A stretch of 64,000 nt of DNA from JALORV01 sp963769745. GTDB taxonomy: Bacteria > Pseudomonadota > Gammaproteobacteria > Burkholderiales > Burkholderiaceae_F. Numbering within the stretch: position 1 is the stretch's first letter; each line of letters begins with the position of its first letter. A program made the position numbers and the translations under genes. Shown piece by piece: positions 40,993 through 52,088 of this stretch. The stretch lies in assembly GCA_963769745.1 (NCBI GenBank), contig CAVYNB010000002.1:128958-192957 (forward strand), in the 5' to 3' direction. The notes beneath the pieces were generated by a model that was not told the DNA's origin, made no database searches, and saw only the letters and a program-made list of their open reading frames with translations.

Positions 40993-42882
40993 GTGCCAAG
41001 TCGAGAGCAACCAGTGTGATCGTCTGCGCGCTGCTCATATTGAGCGGCTGCGGTCAACAGGCCGAGACGCCGAAAGCGCCCGCCGCCAAGGCTGAAGCGG
41101 CCGCGACGGCGGCCCCGAAGCCCCCGACCGTCGAGGCGCTCGAGGCCGCCGTGCCGGAGAGTCCGCTCAAGGAGGCTTACTTCGGCGAGACACACGTGCA
41201 CACCTCGTTCTCGATGGACGCCTTCATCGGCGGCGCGCGCATCACGCCGGACGAGGCCTACCGCTTCGCCAAGGGGCAGGACGTCACGGTCCACGGGATC
41301 AAGCACAACATCGGCCGGCCGCTCGATTTCGTCGCGGTCTCGGATCACGCCGAGTTCATCGGCGAGATGTACTCGGCGCAGGTGACGGGCGCGAAGGGCT
41401 ACGACAACCCGATGCTGGCCGAACTGCGCGGCCTGAAGGACGTCGAGGAGCAGCGCGCGTGGTTCGTGAAGTACGTCATCAGCAACATGCGCGGCGACAA
41501 CCCGGGCCACCCGCCGTTCTACGCGGGGCCGGAGACGACGAAGTCGGCCTGGAACGACGTGATCATCAAGGCGGCTCGCGACCACTACCAGCCCGGCCGC
41601 TTCACGACGCTGGCGGGCTTCGAATGGACGGCCTCGCGTGACGCCGGGAACATGCACCGCAACGTCCTCTTCCGCGACCTCAACGTGCCCGAAGTGCCGC
41701 TCTCGGCCCTCGACACCGACGACGAGGAGAAGCTCTGGGCGTGGATGGCGGAGCAGGAGAAGCAGGGCCGCAGGCTGCTCGCGATCCCGCACAACTCGAA
41801 CGGCAGCAAGGGCTACATGTTCAACGCGGCCGACCGGGCCGGCAAGCCGCTGACCGCCGATTACGCGCGGCTCAGAAGTCACTTCGAGCGCCTGATCGAG
41901 ATGATGCAGATCAAGGGCAACTCGGAGGTGCACCGCAAGTTCTGGCCGGCCGACGAGTTCGCGAACTTCGAGAACGCGCGACAGCGTGGCGACGTTCAGC
42001 GGCCGCACTTTCAAGAAGGAGAACTTCGTACGCTGGGCGGTCATCAAGGGACTCGACTACCAGGCGAAGCTCGGCGCCAACCCGTACCAGCTCGGTTTCA
42101 CGGGCGGCACAGACAACCATAACGGCTTGCCTTCGGACGTCGCCGAGAACGACTACATCGGCAGTCACGGCCCGGCCGACGACACGGTGCAGGTCCGGCG
42201 CGAGGGCGAGATCGACGGCTGGATCAAGGCGAAGGAGTCGAGTCCCGGGACGATCGCGGCCGTGTGGGCGACGAGAAATACGCGCGCTGCGATCTGGGAC
42301 GCGATGGCGGCGCGCGAGTCGTTCGTGACCTCGGGCACGCGCATCAAGGCGCGGCTCTTCGGCGGTGCCGATCTGGCTGCACCGGCCGACGGCAAGGCAC
42401 TGGTCGAGCAGGGCTACAAGTCCGGCGTGCCGATGGGCGGAACCCTCAAGTCACTGTCGAAGGCGCCGGCGTTCACGGTCTGGGCAGCGAAGGACCCGAA
42501 CGGCGCGAACCTCGACCGCATCCAGATCGTCAAGGGCTGGGTCGACGCGAAGGGCGAGCCGCAAGACAAGGTCTTCAACGTCGCCTGGAGCGGCGAACGC
42601 AAGCCGGGCAAGGACGGCAAGTTGCCGCCGGTCGGCAACACCGTCGATACGAAGACGGCCGCGTACACGAACAGCATCGGTGCCCCCGAACTGATGGGCC
42701 GCTGGACCGACCCGGAGTTCGATCCGAAGCGACCGGCGCTCTACTACGTCCGCGTGCTGGAGATTCCGACCCCCCGCTGGACGACTTACGACGCAGTTCG
42801 CAACAACCTGCCGCTTCTCAAGGACGTGCCGGCAACGATCCAGGAGCGCGCGTGGACGTCGCCGATCTGGTACACGCCGTGA
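40989..42882 (+). CDS. DUF3604 lipoprotein, first copy (one-base insertion near 41979)
   Basis: About 630 residues once one extra C near 41979 is removed: FANFENA then joins DSVATFSGRTFKKENFVRWAVI. It starts with a lipoprotein signal (SVIVCALLILSGC). The DUF3604 domain resembles PHP-type metal hydrolases: GETHVHTSFSMDAF, then VSDHAEFIGEMY, LAIPHNSNGSKGYMF and GFTGGTDNHNGLP hold the His/Asp residues likely to bind metals. C-terminal part: DRIQIVKGWVDAKGEPQDKVF and EIPTPRWTTYDAVRNN, an end shared by all three copies. Reaction unknown. First of a row of three paralogues. Confidence 0.8.
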
Positions 42883-42946
42883 GCTGCAGAGCGCGCATGA
42901 CCCATGCGGGACGTTCATCCAAGAAAGCAAGAAAAGGAGTCGCAGA

Positions 42947-43939
42947 ATGAGAAGGTCGTCTAAAAAGATTCGATCGACGCTGCGCTGGCGGCGCACGGCT
43001 GCGGGTGCGATGGTGTCGCTCACCCTCGCGCTTTCGCAGACCGTCACGGCCGGCGAAGGCGGAACGACCCACGTGATCCCTGGCTCGATGTCCACGCTCA
43101 TCGACAACGCGCCGACTGCACCGGGCATGATCATCAAGCCGATGTACCTCAACTACAGCGGCAGCGCGACGGCGCAGATCCCGACCGCGGCCGGACTGGC
43201 CAGCAACCTGGACGCCACGGCAAACACCTTCGTTCTGGCGGGCATCTATGCGTTCGAGGGAAAGGTTCTCGGCGCGACCTACTCGATGGTCGCCGCCCTG
43301 CCGTACTCCTGGCTGGACGTCTCGGCCAACGTGCAGTCGCCGCAGCGGGGCGACGAGACGGGTCGACAGCAGCGTCTCGGGCTTCGGTGACCTGACGATT
43401 CATTCCGGCCATGCTGGCGTGGAAGGAACCCGAGAGCCACTGGCAATACAACTTCGTGCTGCCGATCTACGCGCCGACCGGCAGCTACCAGGAGGGTCGG
43501 CTCGGCAATCCGGGCCTGAACTACTGGACGTTCGATCCGGTGTTCGGCGTGACCTACAGCAACCCGAAGAGCGGCTTCAACGCGCTGCTGAACACCGGCT
43601 ACGCGATCAACACCGAGAATGCGGACACCGACTACAAGAGCGGCAGCGTGCTGCATTTCGACGGCGCGATCCAGCAGATCCTGCCGGTGGGCACGGGGCT
43701 GATGACACTCGGCGCCGAAGGGTTCTATTTCCAGCAGGTGAGCTGCGACAGCGGCTCGGGCGCGGTGCTCGGCTGCTTCAAGGGGCGCACGGCGGGGCTC
43801 GGGCCCGGTGATCGGCTACATCCAGCCCCTGAGCAAGACCGAGACGCTGTTGGTCGAGTTCAAGTGGCTGTTCGAGATGGACGCGAAGAACCGGCTCGAT
43901 GGCGACTACATCTGGCTGAAGGCGGTCTACAAGTTCTGA
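42947..43939 (+). CDS. Outer-membrane channel-like protein, meta-pathway phenol degradation family (three one-base insertions)
   Basis: About 330 residues after removing three extra bases: a G at 43360-43362 (DET then VDSSVSGFGDL), a T at 43399-43400 (DLTIIPAMLAWK) and a C at 43804-43806 (GLGPVIGYIQPLSKTETLLVEF). Signal peptide at the start (GAMVSLTLALSQTVTAG). The mature part, KPMYLNYSGSATAQIP, YNFVLPIYAPTGSYQ, NYWTFDPVFGVTY, ending in WLKAVYKF, follows the SphA/MetA-type barrel proteins of uncertain transport role. It lies between the first and second DUF3604 genes and probably serves the same pathway. Confidence 0.75.
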
Positions 43940-43977
43940 TCGACTGCACCCGGTCGGCGGATCTGAGGAGGCAGCAG

Positions 43978-46000
43978 ATGAACATACGCATGCTAGCCGT
44001 TGGTCTCGCGGCAATCGCGGCGACCTGCGCGGCGATCGCGCTGGCGCAGGCGCCCGCGCAGAAGCCGGCCGCTGCGCTGAGGGACGACGTGCCCGTCAAA
44101 GGCCTCGCCGACGACCCTTATGGCGAGGCCAACCGCGCCAAGGGCGGTCAGCCGCCGCAGCCGAAGGCGAAGGGCTACTCGCCCTACGCCGGGCGCAAGT
44201 ACCCGACGCGCGTCTCTTCGGCGACACGCACCATGCACACGACCAATTCCGGCGATGCGTTCGCGGCTGGCAATCGCCTCGACCCCGGAGCAGGCCTACC
44301 GCTTCGCGCGCGGCGAGGAGGTGGTCTCGTCGACCGGCGTTCCCGCGAAGCTCTCGCGTCCGCTCGACTTCCTCGTCGTCACCGACCACGCCGAAGGGCT
44401 CGGGCTGATGCAGCAGGTCTACGCGGGCAACCCGGCTTTCGTGGCGGACCCGACGCTGCGCAGCTGGAGTCAGGGCGATGAAGGCGGGCGGCAGCAGGCA
44501 GCCGACACGCAGCGCGAGATCACCTCGGCGCAGGCCACGGGCACGCTGCCGGCTCCGATCAAGGATCCGAAGGTCGTCGGCCCGATCATGAAGTCGGTGT
44601 GGCAGCAGTACACGGCGACCGCCGAGAAGTACAACGAGCCGGGCCGCTTCACCGCGATGATCGGCTACGAGTGGACGTCGGTGCCCAAGGGCAACAATCT
44701 GCACCGCAACATCATGTTTCGCGACGGCAAGGACAAGGCCGACCAGGTGTTCCCGTTCTCGTCGTGGAACAGCGAGGACCCCGAGAAGCTCTGGGCGTGG
44801 ATGGAAAGCTACGAGCAGAAGACCGGCGGCAAGCTGCTGGCGATCGCGCACAACGCCAACCTCTCCAACGGCCGGATGTTCGAGCTGGTCGACTTTGCCG
44901 GCAAGCCGCTGTCGAAGGACTACGCCGAGCGCCGCGCGCGCTGCGAGCGTGCTGCAGGAAATCGATGCAGACCAAGGGCGCGACCGAGACGCACCCGATG
45001 ACTCTCGCCGCAGCGACGAGTTCGCCGACTTCGGCACCGCCGGCTGGGAGTACGGCAACCTGACGCTCGAGGACGGGCCGCTGACCACGGACGATGATGC
45101 CGACCAATTACCTGCGCGAGGGGCTGCAAGCGCGGCCTCGAGCAGGAGGCGAAGCTCGGCGTCAATCCGTTCAAGTTCGGCATCGTCGGCAGCACCGACG
45201 TCCACAACTCGCTGGCGGCGCATCGAGGAGGACAACTTCTTCGGCAAGATGCCGATCCAGGAGCCGAGCCCCGATCGCTGGGAGCACGTGTCGACGGGGA
45301 GGCCGGGAGCGCTTGGGCAAGACGCGTTACACGTGGCAGTACATGGCCGCCGGCTATGCCGCCGTGTGGGCGACCGAGAACACGCGCGAGGCGCTGTGGG
45401 ACGCGATGAAGCGCAAGGAGACCTACGGCACGTCCGGCACGCGGATGATCGTGCGCTTCTTCGGCGGCTACGACTTCAACGCCGACGACGCGAAGTCGCG
45501 CTACCTCGCCGAGGCCGGCTACGCGAAGGGCGTGCCGATGGGCGGCGACCTGCAAGGCCGCGCCGGCGGGCAAGGCGCCGACGTTCCTCGTCGCGGCGCT
45601 GAAGGACCCGATCGGCGCGAACCTCGACCGCATCCAGATCGTCAAGGGCTGGGTCGATGCCTCCGGCAAGGCGCAGGAGAAGATCTACGACGTCGTTTGG
45701 TCGGGCAACCGCAAGCCGGGCAAGAACGGCAAGCTGCCGCCGGTGGGCGACACGGTGGACGTCGCGAAGGCCACGTGGACCAACACGATCGGCGCGCCCG
45801 AACTCGCCGCCGTGTGGAAGGACCCGGACTTCAAGCCGTCGCAGCGCGCGTTCTACTACGCCCGCGTGATCGAGATCCCGACGCCGCGCTGGACCGCCTA
45901 CGACCAGGTGCGCTTCGGCGTGAAGATGTCCAAGGACGTTCCGATGAAGCACCAGGAGCGCGCGTGGACGTCGGCGATCTGGTATTCGCCGCGCTCGTAG
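43978..46000 (+). pseudogene. DUF3604 protein, second copy, broken by about a dozen indels
   Basis: Start ATG 43978 with GAGGAGG upstream: signal peptide (MNIRMLAVGLAAIAATCAAI), then SPYAGRKYPTRV and GDTHH in successive frames. Indels lie near 44213, 44235, 44281, 44950-45010 (several), 45095, 45132, 45222, 45290 and 45553. Between them the text is normal DUF3604: PEQAYRFARGEEVVSSTG, FLVVTDHAEGLGLMQQVY, GNNLHRNIMFRDGKDKAD, IAHNANLSNGRMFEL, NPFKFGIVGSTDVHNSL, EIPTPRWTAYDQVRFG. Compared with the third copy nothing is lost but the frame. Either a young pseudogene or poor consensus; I favour the second. Confidence 0.75.
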
Positions 46001-46067
46001 AGCGACACTCCGTAACCGCCGGCTACACTGACGACCGGATTACGCGCGGTCGTGCCCGGAGGCTTGA

Positions 46068-48013
46068 ATGAGTGCGAAGAGGTTGATTAGGGCAGCCATT
46101 GCCTTCGCGATCGGCGGCGGAGTTTTCTGGACTGCACTGGCGCAACAGGGCAACGTCGGCATCTCCGGGACCGCCGACAAGGCGACGCTCGACAAGGTTC
46201 ATCCTGCCAAGCCGCTCTACTCGCCCTACGCGGGCCGCAAGTTCCCGACGCGACCGCTGTTCGGCGACACGCACTTGCACACCGGATTCTCGATGGATGC
46301 GGGCGCGTTCGGCGCCCGCCTGTCCCCGAGTGACGCCTACCGCTTCGCACGCGGCGAGGAAGTGACCTCGTCGACCGGGCAGCGGGTCCAGTTGTCGCGC
46401 CCGCTCGACTGGCTGGTGGTCGCCGATCACTCGGACGGCATGGGCTTCTTCCCGTTGCTGATGGGCGGGGACCCGGCACTGCTCGCGACGCCGCAGGGCC
46501 GCAAGTGGTACGACCAGATCCGCGGCGGGCAAGGCGCTGCGGCGGCGATCGACATCATCGTCAGCTTCGGCAAGGGCCAGATGCCCGAGGGCTTCCCGCT
46601 GCCGGGCACCACCGCCTACCGCGGCGCGTGGCAGCAGACGATCAAGGCGGCCGAGGACTACAACGACCCCGGGCGGTTCACCGCGTTCATCGGCTTCGAG
46701 TGGACGTCCAATACCGGCGGCAACAACCTGCACCGCAACGTGATCTTCCGCGGCAACGGCGCGCAGGCCTCGCTGGTCGAGCCGTACACCACGTTGAAGC
46801 CGCTGGGCAGCGACAACCCGGTCGACCTGTGGAAGTGGATGGCGGCGACGCAGGAGAAGACCGGCACCGAAGTGCTCGCGATCGCGCACAACGGCAACCT
46901 GAGCAACGGGCGGATGTTCCCGGTCGTCGAGGCCTTCGGCAAGCCGATCGATCGCGAGTACGCCGCGACGCGCGCGCGCTGGGAACCGCTCTATGAGGTC
47001 ACGCAGACGAAGGGCACCGGGGAGGCGCATCCGTTCCTGTCGCCGAACGACGAGTTCGCGAACTTCGAGCTGTGGGACAAGGGCAATCTCGATGGAACCG
47101 TCGCCAAGACGAAGGACATGCTCGAGTTCGAGTACGCCCGCTCGGCACTGAAGAATGGCCTCAAGCTGGACGCGAAACTGGGAGTCAACCCATTCAAGTT
47201 CGGCATGATCGGCAGCAGCGATTCGCACAACGGGCTCGCTGCGATGGAGGAGGACAACTTCTTCGGCAAGACGGTGCCGCAGGAGCCGAGCCCCGAGCGG
47301 ATCGGCGCGACGTTCTTCAACAACGCGAAGTCCGGCGTCCGCATCATGGACTGGGAGGTCGGTGCCTCCGGTTTCGCAGGGGTATGGGCGACCGACAACA
47401 GCGCGAAGCGATCTTCGACGCAATGAAGCGACGCGAGACGTATGCGACCACGGGCACGCGCATGGCGGTGCGCTTCTTCGGCGGCTGGGACTTCGCGGCG
47501 CAGGACGCGCAGAACCGGTTGCCCGCCGCAGTCGGCTACGCCAAGGGTGTGCCGATGGGAGGTGATCTTGCCAAGGCACCCGCCGGCAAGGCGCCGACCT
47601 TCCTGGTTGCCGCGTTGAAGGACCCGATCGGCGCCAACCTCGATCGCATCCAGATCGTCAAGGGCTGGATGGATGCCAAGGGTGAGCTGCAGGAACGTGT
47701 CTACGACGTGGTGTGGAGCGGCGACCGCAAGCCCGGCAAGGACGGCAAGCTGCCGTCGGTGGGCAGCAGCGTCGACGTGGCCAATGCGACTTGGATCAAC
47801 TCGATCGGCGCGCCCGAACTGATCACGGTGTGGCGCGACCCGAACTTCAACCCGGCGGAGCGTGCGTTCTACTACGCGCGGGTGCTCGAGATTCCGACCC
47901 CGCGCTGGACCGCGTACGACGTCAAACGGTTCGGCATCAAGGCACCGGCCGGTGTGACGATGACCCTCCAGGAGCGCGCCTACACCGCGCCGATCTGGTA
48001 CTCGCCGTCATGA
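46068..48013 (+). CDS. DUF3604 protein, third copy (one-base deletion near 47402)
   Basis: About 648 residues after restoring one base near 47402, where WATDN joins REAIFDAMKRRETYATTG. Signal peptide: LIRAAIAFAIGGGVFWTALAQ. Metal-binding motifs as in the other copies: FGDTHLHTGFSMDAGAFGA, VVADHSDGMGFFPLL, IAHNGNLSNGRMF, IGSSDSHNGLAAMEEDNFF. Without the lipobox of copy one it is probably periplasmic. It ends in LQERAYTAPIWYSPS, the same terminal block as copies one and two. The next frame overlaps its stop codon by 4 bp. Confidence 0.85.
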
Positions 48014-48617
48014 ACCCTGCGCAACGTCGCGTCGCTGGCGCTGGTGTCGATCGTGCGTTGGCGGCGCGCTCCTTGCCGTCGCCGCAGCGGCCACCGCGTG
48101 CGGCCTCGAGGATCCGTCGTCGATCGCGATGCGCCGCGGGCGTCGCTGAACCTGGCGTATCCGCGAATCGCTGCACGTCGGCACGGCGTGTGGCAGGCGC
48201 AGCTCGCAGGGAAGCTGCCGCGCGATCCGCTCGCACAGCGCGGCGACCTCGACGCCGGAGGCGCGCGGGACGATGCGCCTGATCCGGGCGAACACGCTGC
48301 TGCGCGCAGTTCGCGGCGCGGCTCGCGGAGCCCGGCACCGCGACGGCGCGGCCGAGCGTTCGCCGTCGTGCTGCTCGGGCCGGTCATGTGGAGTCGGTTC
48401 GAAGCGGAGGGCGGAGCAGTCAAGTCGCTCCTGCACGTCGCCGGCCCCGAGCAGGGCGACGTGGTCGTCGTCACGGACATCGCGGTCGTCGAGGCGATCG
48501 CCGCCGGCAGCGTGACCTTCGAGGAAGCGCCTGTCCCTCGGCGTCATGCGCCTGTACGGGCCGACGGCCGAGGTCGCCGCGGCGCGCGGCTGGCTGACCG
48601 ACCGCGCGCGCGGCTGA
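48010..48617 (+). pseudogene. Hypothetical exported protein, frame broken several times
   Basis: No intact frame spans the interval, but coding-like text continues: SIVRWRRA near the start, ASLNLAYP, WQAQLAGKLPRDPLAQRGDL, then VVLLGPVMWSRFEAEGG, VKSLLHVAGPEQGDVVVVTD, VVEAIAAGSVTFEEA, and in another frame LGVMRLYGPTAEVAAARGWL ending in TGA at 48615. The start ATG overlaps the DUF3604 stop. I do not recognise the family. Located between DUF3604 and the PpiC-like gene, it is probably part of the same transcript and damaged by the same kind of indels. Confidence 0.5.
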
Positions 48618-48654
48618 CGCGCCTCCCGTCGATCCCGGCAGAATGCGCCGCACG

Positions 48655-49514
48655 ATGCTGAAGTCGCTCGCTGCGCGAGCCGCTCGTCCAGTTCCTGCTG
48701 CTCGGCGCGGCGCTCTTCGTGCTCGACGCGTGGCTGCGTCCGACCGCGGCCACCGCGGCCAACACCGAGATCGTCGTCAGCGAGGCGCGCGTCCGCAACC
48801 TCGCGCAGAACTTCCGCCGCACCTGGCAGCGCCCGCCGACGCGCGAGGAACTCGACGGCCTGGTCGAGTCGCACGTGCGCGAGGAAGTGTTCGTACCGCG
48901 AGGCGCTCGCGCTCGGACTCGACCGCGACGACACGATCATCCGTCGGCGTCTGCAGCAGAAGATGGAGTTCATCTCGGAGGAGGCGGCGGCGCTCGCGAA
49001 GCCGACCGATGAGGAACTCAACGCCTACCTGAAGGCCAACGCCGAAGCCTTTCGCAGCGAACCGCGTGTGACCTTTGTTCAGGTGTACCTCGACCCGCGC
49101 AAGCGCGCGTCGACGATAGACGCAGAGGCAAGGCGCCTGCTCGATTCGCTGAACCGGGCGGGCACAAATGTCGATCCTGCGAAGGCAGGCGACCGCCTGC
49201 TCCTTCTCGAGGCGCGCTACGAGAACATGCCGCAGGCGGAGGTCGCGCGCCTCTTCGGCAGCGGCTTCGCCGAGGCACTCGTCAAGCAGCCTGTCGGCCA
49301 GTGGGTGGGTCCGATTCCGTCCGGATACGGCGTTCACGTCGTACGCCTGGAAGCGCTTCAGCCGGGCGGCACGCCCGCGCTCGATGACGTCCGCCCGCTG
49401 GTCGAGCGCGAATGGGCGAACGCCCGACGGCAGGAGCTTGCGAAGGCGTTCTACGACAAGCTGCGCGCGAAGTACGCGATCAAGGTGCAGATGCCGGAGG
49501 CCGGCAAGCCATGA
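48655..49514 (+). CDS. PpiC-like peptidyl-prolyl isomerase (SurA/PrsA type; two one-base insertions)
   Basis: About 285 residues after removing an extra G near 48670 (KSL-LREPLVQFLLLGAALFVL) and one at 48893 (REEVF-YREALALGLDRDD). It has an N-terminal anchor segment (FLLLGAALFVLDAWL), a helical chaperone-like part, and a parvulin domain in the C-terminal half (EARYENMPQAEVARLFG, QPVGQWVGPIPSGYGVHVVRLE). A membrane-anchored periplasmic folding factor. Its stop overlaps the start of the first HupE-type gene by 4 bp. It may help fold the adjacent envelope proteins. Confidence 0.8.
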
Positions 49515-50531
49515 CGCGCGCGCTGCGCTGGCTGCTTGCACTGCTGGCGGCGATCGCGCCACTGCTCCTCGCGCCTGCCGCGGCACACGAACTCCAGCCC
49601 GGCTTCCTCGAACTGAAGGAGACGGCGCCCGGCCGCTACGACGTGCTGTGGAAGCTGCCTTCGCTCGGCGGCTCCGATACGCGCATGCCGATCGCGCCGG
49701 TGTTTCCGGAGACCTGCCGCCAGCTCGGCGAAGCGCGCAGCAGCCGCGCCGGCACCGCCTGGGTCTTCACGGCGCGGCTCGAGTGCAAGGCCGGCCTCGC
49801 CGGGCAAACGATCGCAATCGAAGGACTCGAGGCGTTCGTCACCGACGTGCTGGTCCGCGTGCAGCATGCCGACGAGAGCTGTCGAGACGCACGTGCTGAA
49901 GCCGACACAACCGTCGATCACGCTGCGTGCGGCGGGTGACACGCGGCGCGGCGTCGGCGCGTATCTCTATCTCGGCATCGAGCACATCCTGCTCGGCGTC
50001 GATCACCTGCTGTTCGTGCTCGGGCTGCTGCTGATCGTGCGTGACCGCTGGATGCTGGTGAAGACCGTCACCGCCTTCACGATTGCCCACAGCATCACGC
50101 TGGCGGTCGCCACGTTCGGCATCGCGCAGGTGCCGGCGGCGCCGCTGAACGCCGCGATCGCGCTGTCGATCCTGTTCCTCGGACCGGAGATCGTGCGGCG
50201 CTGGCGCGGGCAGACGAGCTTCACGATCCGCCACCCGTGGGTCGTCGCGTTCGCGTTCGGACTGCTGCACGGGTTCGGCTTCGCGAGCGGACTGGCGCAG
50301 CTCGGCCTGCCGAAGGGCGAGATTCCGCTTGCGCTGCTGCTCTTCAACGTCGGCGTCGAGATCGGGCAGCTCGCGTTCGTGCTGCTGATCCTGCTGCTCG
50401 AACGCGCGTTCCGGCTGCTGGAGATCCACTGGCCGCGGATCGTCGAGCGGCTGCCGGGTTATCTGGTGGGCACGCTCGGGGCGTTCTGGACGATTCAGCG
50501 CGTGGCGATTCTGCTGCGAGGCGTCGCATGA
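49511..50531 (+). CDS. HupE/UreJ_2-type membrane protein, first of three (one-base insertion near 49877)
   Basis: About 339 residues when an extra A near 49877 is removed (HADE joins AVETHVLKPTQPSITL). Signal peptide (LLALLAAIAPLLLAPAAA) cutting before HELQPGFLELKE, a periplasmic beta domain, then seven or so membrane segments with the HupE-like motifs YLGIEHILLGVDHLLFVLG, VTAFTIAHSITLAVA, and LLHGFGFASGLAQLG. Conserved His residues in these motifs suit a metal permease; HupE itself carries nickel. Metal specificity here is unproven. Confidence 0.8.
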
Positions 50532-50555
50532 CGTGCCGGTCGGCGTCGCTGCGTG

Positions 50556-51128
50556 ATGGTGCGCGTTGCGCTCCTCGCACTGTTGCCCGCGATCGCGTTC
50601 GCGCACGAAGAAAGCGGCCAGGCGGCCGGGTTCCTCGCGGGGCTCGCCCATCCGGTCTCGGGACTCGACCACGTGCTGGCGATGGTTGCGGTCGGCTTGT
50701 GGGGTGCGGTGCTCGGCGCGCCGGCGATCTGGGTGCTGCCGGTCGCGTTTCCGCTCGTGATGGCGTTCGGTGGACTGATAGGCCTGCTCGGTTTCCCGCT
50801 GCCCGGGGTCGAGATCGGCATCGCGCTGTCGGCGATGGTGCTGGGCGCAATGGTGCTGGCAGAGGTCCGGCCACCGCTGTGGATCGCTGCGCTCATCGTC
50901 GCTTTCTTCGCGATCTTCCACGGCCACGCGCACGGCCGCGAACTGCCCGAGGGCACGAGTGCACTGCTCTACAGCCTCGGCTTCGTCGTCGCCACCGGGC
51001 TGTTGCATGCGGTCGGCATACTCATTGGCTTCGCGCATCGCTGGACAATGGGGCGACAGGTTGTGCGCGCCGCGGGCGGCGGCGTGGCGCTGGCGGGGCT
51101 CTTCTTCCTCTGGCGGGCGATCGCATGA
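50556..51128 (+). CDS. HupE/UreJ family membrane protein, second of three
   Basis: 190 residues from ATG 50556 (GTG 50553 is also in frame). Signal-like start MVRVALLALLPAIAFA, then HEESGQAAGFLAGLAHPVSGLDHVLAMVAVGLWG, the hallmark HP-x-GxDH block of HupE/UreJ proteins, and a second histidine cluster FFAIFHGHAHGRELP. About six membrane segments. HupE/UreJ proteins import nickel (or cobalt) for hydrogenase or urease; neither enzyme is encoded here. Its stop overlaps the next start (ATGA). Confidence 0.88.
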   Translation: MVRVALLALLPAIAFAHEESGQAAGFLAGLAHPVSGLDHVLAMVAVGLWGAVLGAPAIWVLPVAFPLVMAFGGLIGLLGFPLPGVEIGIALSAMVLGAMVLAEVRPPLWIAALIVAFFAIFHGHAHGRELPEGTSALLYSLGFVVATGLLHAVGILIGFAHRWTMGRQVVRAAGGGVALAGLFFLWRAIA

Positions 51129-51721
51129 CGGCCGTCCTGAAGCGGAGCGCCCTCATCGGACTGCTGGCGCTGGCCGCAGCGCCGGCGCGCGCGCACCTCG
51201 TGGAGACCGGGTTCGGTGCGTTCTACGACGGGATCGCCCATGTCGTACTGACGCCGGCGGATCTGCTCGTCGTCGTCGCGCTCGCACTGCTCGCCGGCCA
51301 GCGCGGCACGGAGGCCGCGCGCTGGGCGCTGCTTGCGCTGCCTTTGGCGTGGCTGGCCGGTGGCGCGGTCGGCATGCTCTTTCCGTCGAACCTCACACTG
51401 CCGGTGTTGACGACATTGACCTTCGGCCTCGCCGGCGTACTCGTCGCGCTCAACACAAGTCTGAAAGTCGCCGTGGTCGCATTGTTCACGGTTATGGCCG
51501 GACTGCTGCACGGCTACGTGAACGGCGCTTCGCTGGGAGGTTCCGGCACGCTCGCGCTCGCCGGTGCGGTTACGGCCGCCTGCTGTCTGTTCGCGATTCT
51601 GGCCGCGCAGGTCACGACGATCCAGGCCGCGTGGGGCCGCATCGCGCTGCGCGCCGTCGGAAGCTGGGTCGCGGCGGCGGGACTGCTGATGCTGGGCTGG
51701 CTGGCGCGCGCTGGCGGCTGA
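51125..51721 (+). CDS. HupE/UreJ-related membrane protein, third of three
   Basis: 198 residues. Signal-like N terminus (LIGLLALAAAPARA) followed by HLVETGFGAFYDGIAHVVLTPADLLVVVALALLAG, a diverged version of the HupE block in which GLDH has become TPAD. The later His motif is reduced to MAGLLHGYVNGASLGGSG. Six membrane segments. The partial loss of His ligands suggests a changed or structural role beside the canonical second copy. Convergent with the FKBP gene 22 bp away. Confidence 0.8.
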   Translation: MTAVLKRSALIGLLALAAAPARAHLVETGFGAFYDGIAHVVLTPADLLVVVALALLAGQRGTEAARWALLALPLAWLAGGAVGMLFPSNLTLPVLTTLTFGLAGVLVALNTSLKVAVVALFTVMAGLLHGYVNGASLGGSGTLALAGAVTAACCLFAILAAQVTTIQAAWGRIALRAVGSWVAAAGLLMLGWLARAGG

Positions 51722-51743
51722 GCGCAAACGACGCGCCGGCGGA

Positions 51744-52088
51744 TCAGCCGACGTCGATCAGCTCGACCTCGAACACCAGCGTCGCATTCGGCGGGATGAC
51801 GCCGCCCGCGCCGAATTCGCCGTAACCCAGCCGCGGCGGGATCGTCAGCTTGCGCAGGCCGCCGACCTGCATGCCGGCAACGCCTTCGTCCCAGCCGGCG
51901 ATGACCTGACCGGCACCGAGGCCGAACGTGAACGGATCGCCGCGATCGCGGCTGGAGTCGAACTTCTTCCCGTCGGTCAGCCAGCCCGTGTAGTGCACGA
52001 CGACGTCCTGCCCGGAACGCGCCGTGGCGCCGGTGCCGACGCGCATCTCCTCGTACTGCAGGCCGCTCGCTGTCGTGATGATGCTCAT
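51744..52088 (-). CDS. FKBP-type peptidyl-prolyl isomerase
   Basis: 114 residues from ATG 52088 with GGAAGGA just upstream. A single FKBP domain: VVVHYTGWLTDGKKFDSS, FTFGLGAGQVIAGWDEGVAGM, GGLRKLTIPPRLGYGE, PPNATLVFEVELIDV, with the aromatic active-site residues Tyr, Phe, Trp and Tyr in place. No export signal, so cytoplasmic. It overlaps the small gene before it by 4 bp. The much longer open frame extending upstream is not credible since it runs through that gene. Confidence 0.95.
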   Translation of the reverse strand: MSIITTASGLQYEEMRVGTGATARSGQDVVVHYTGWLTDGKKFDSSRDRGDPFTFGLGAGQVIAGWDEGVAGMQVGGLRKLTIPPRLGYGEFGAGGVIPPNATLVFEVELIDVG

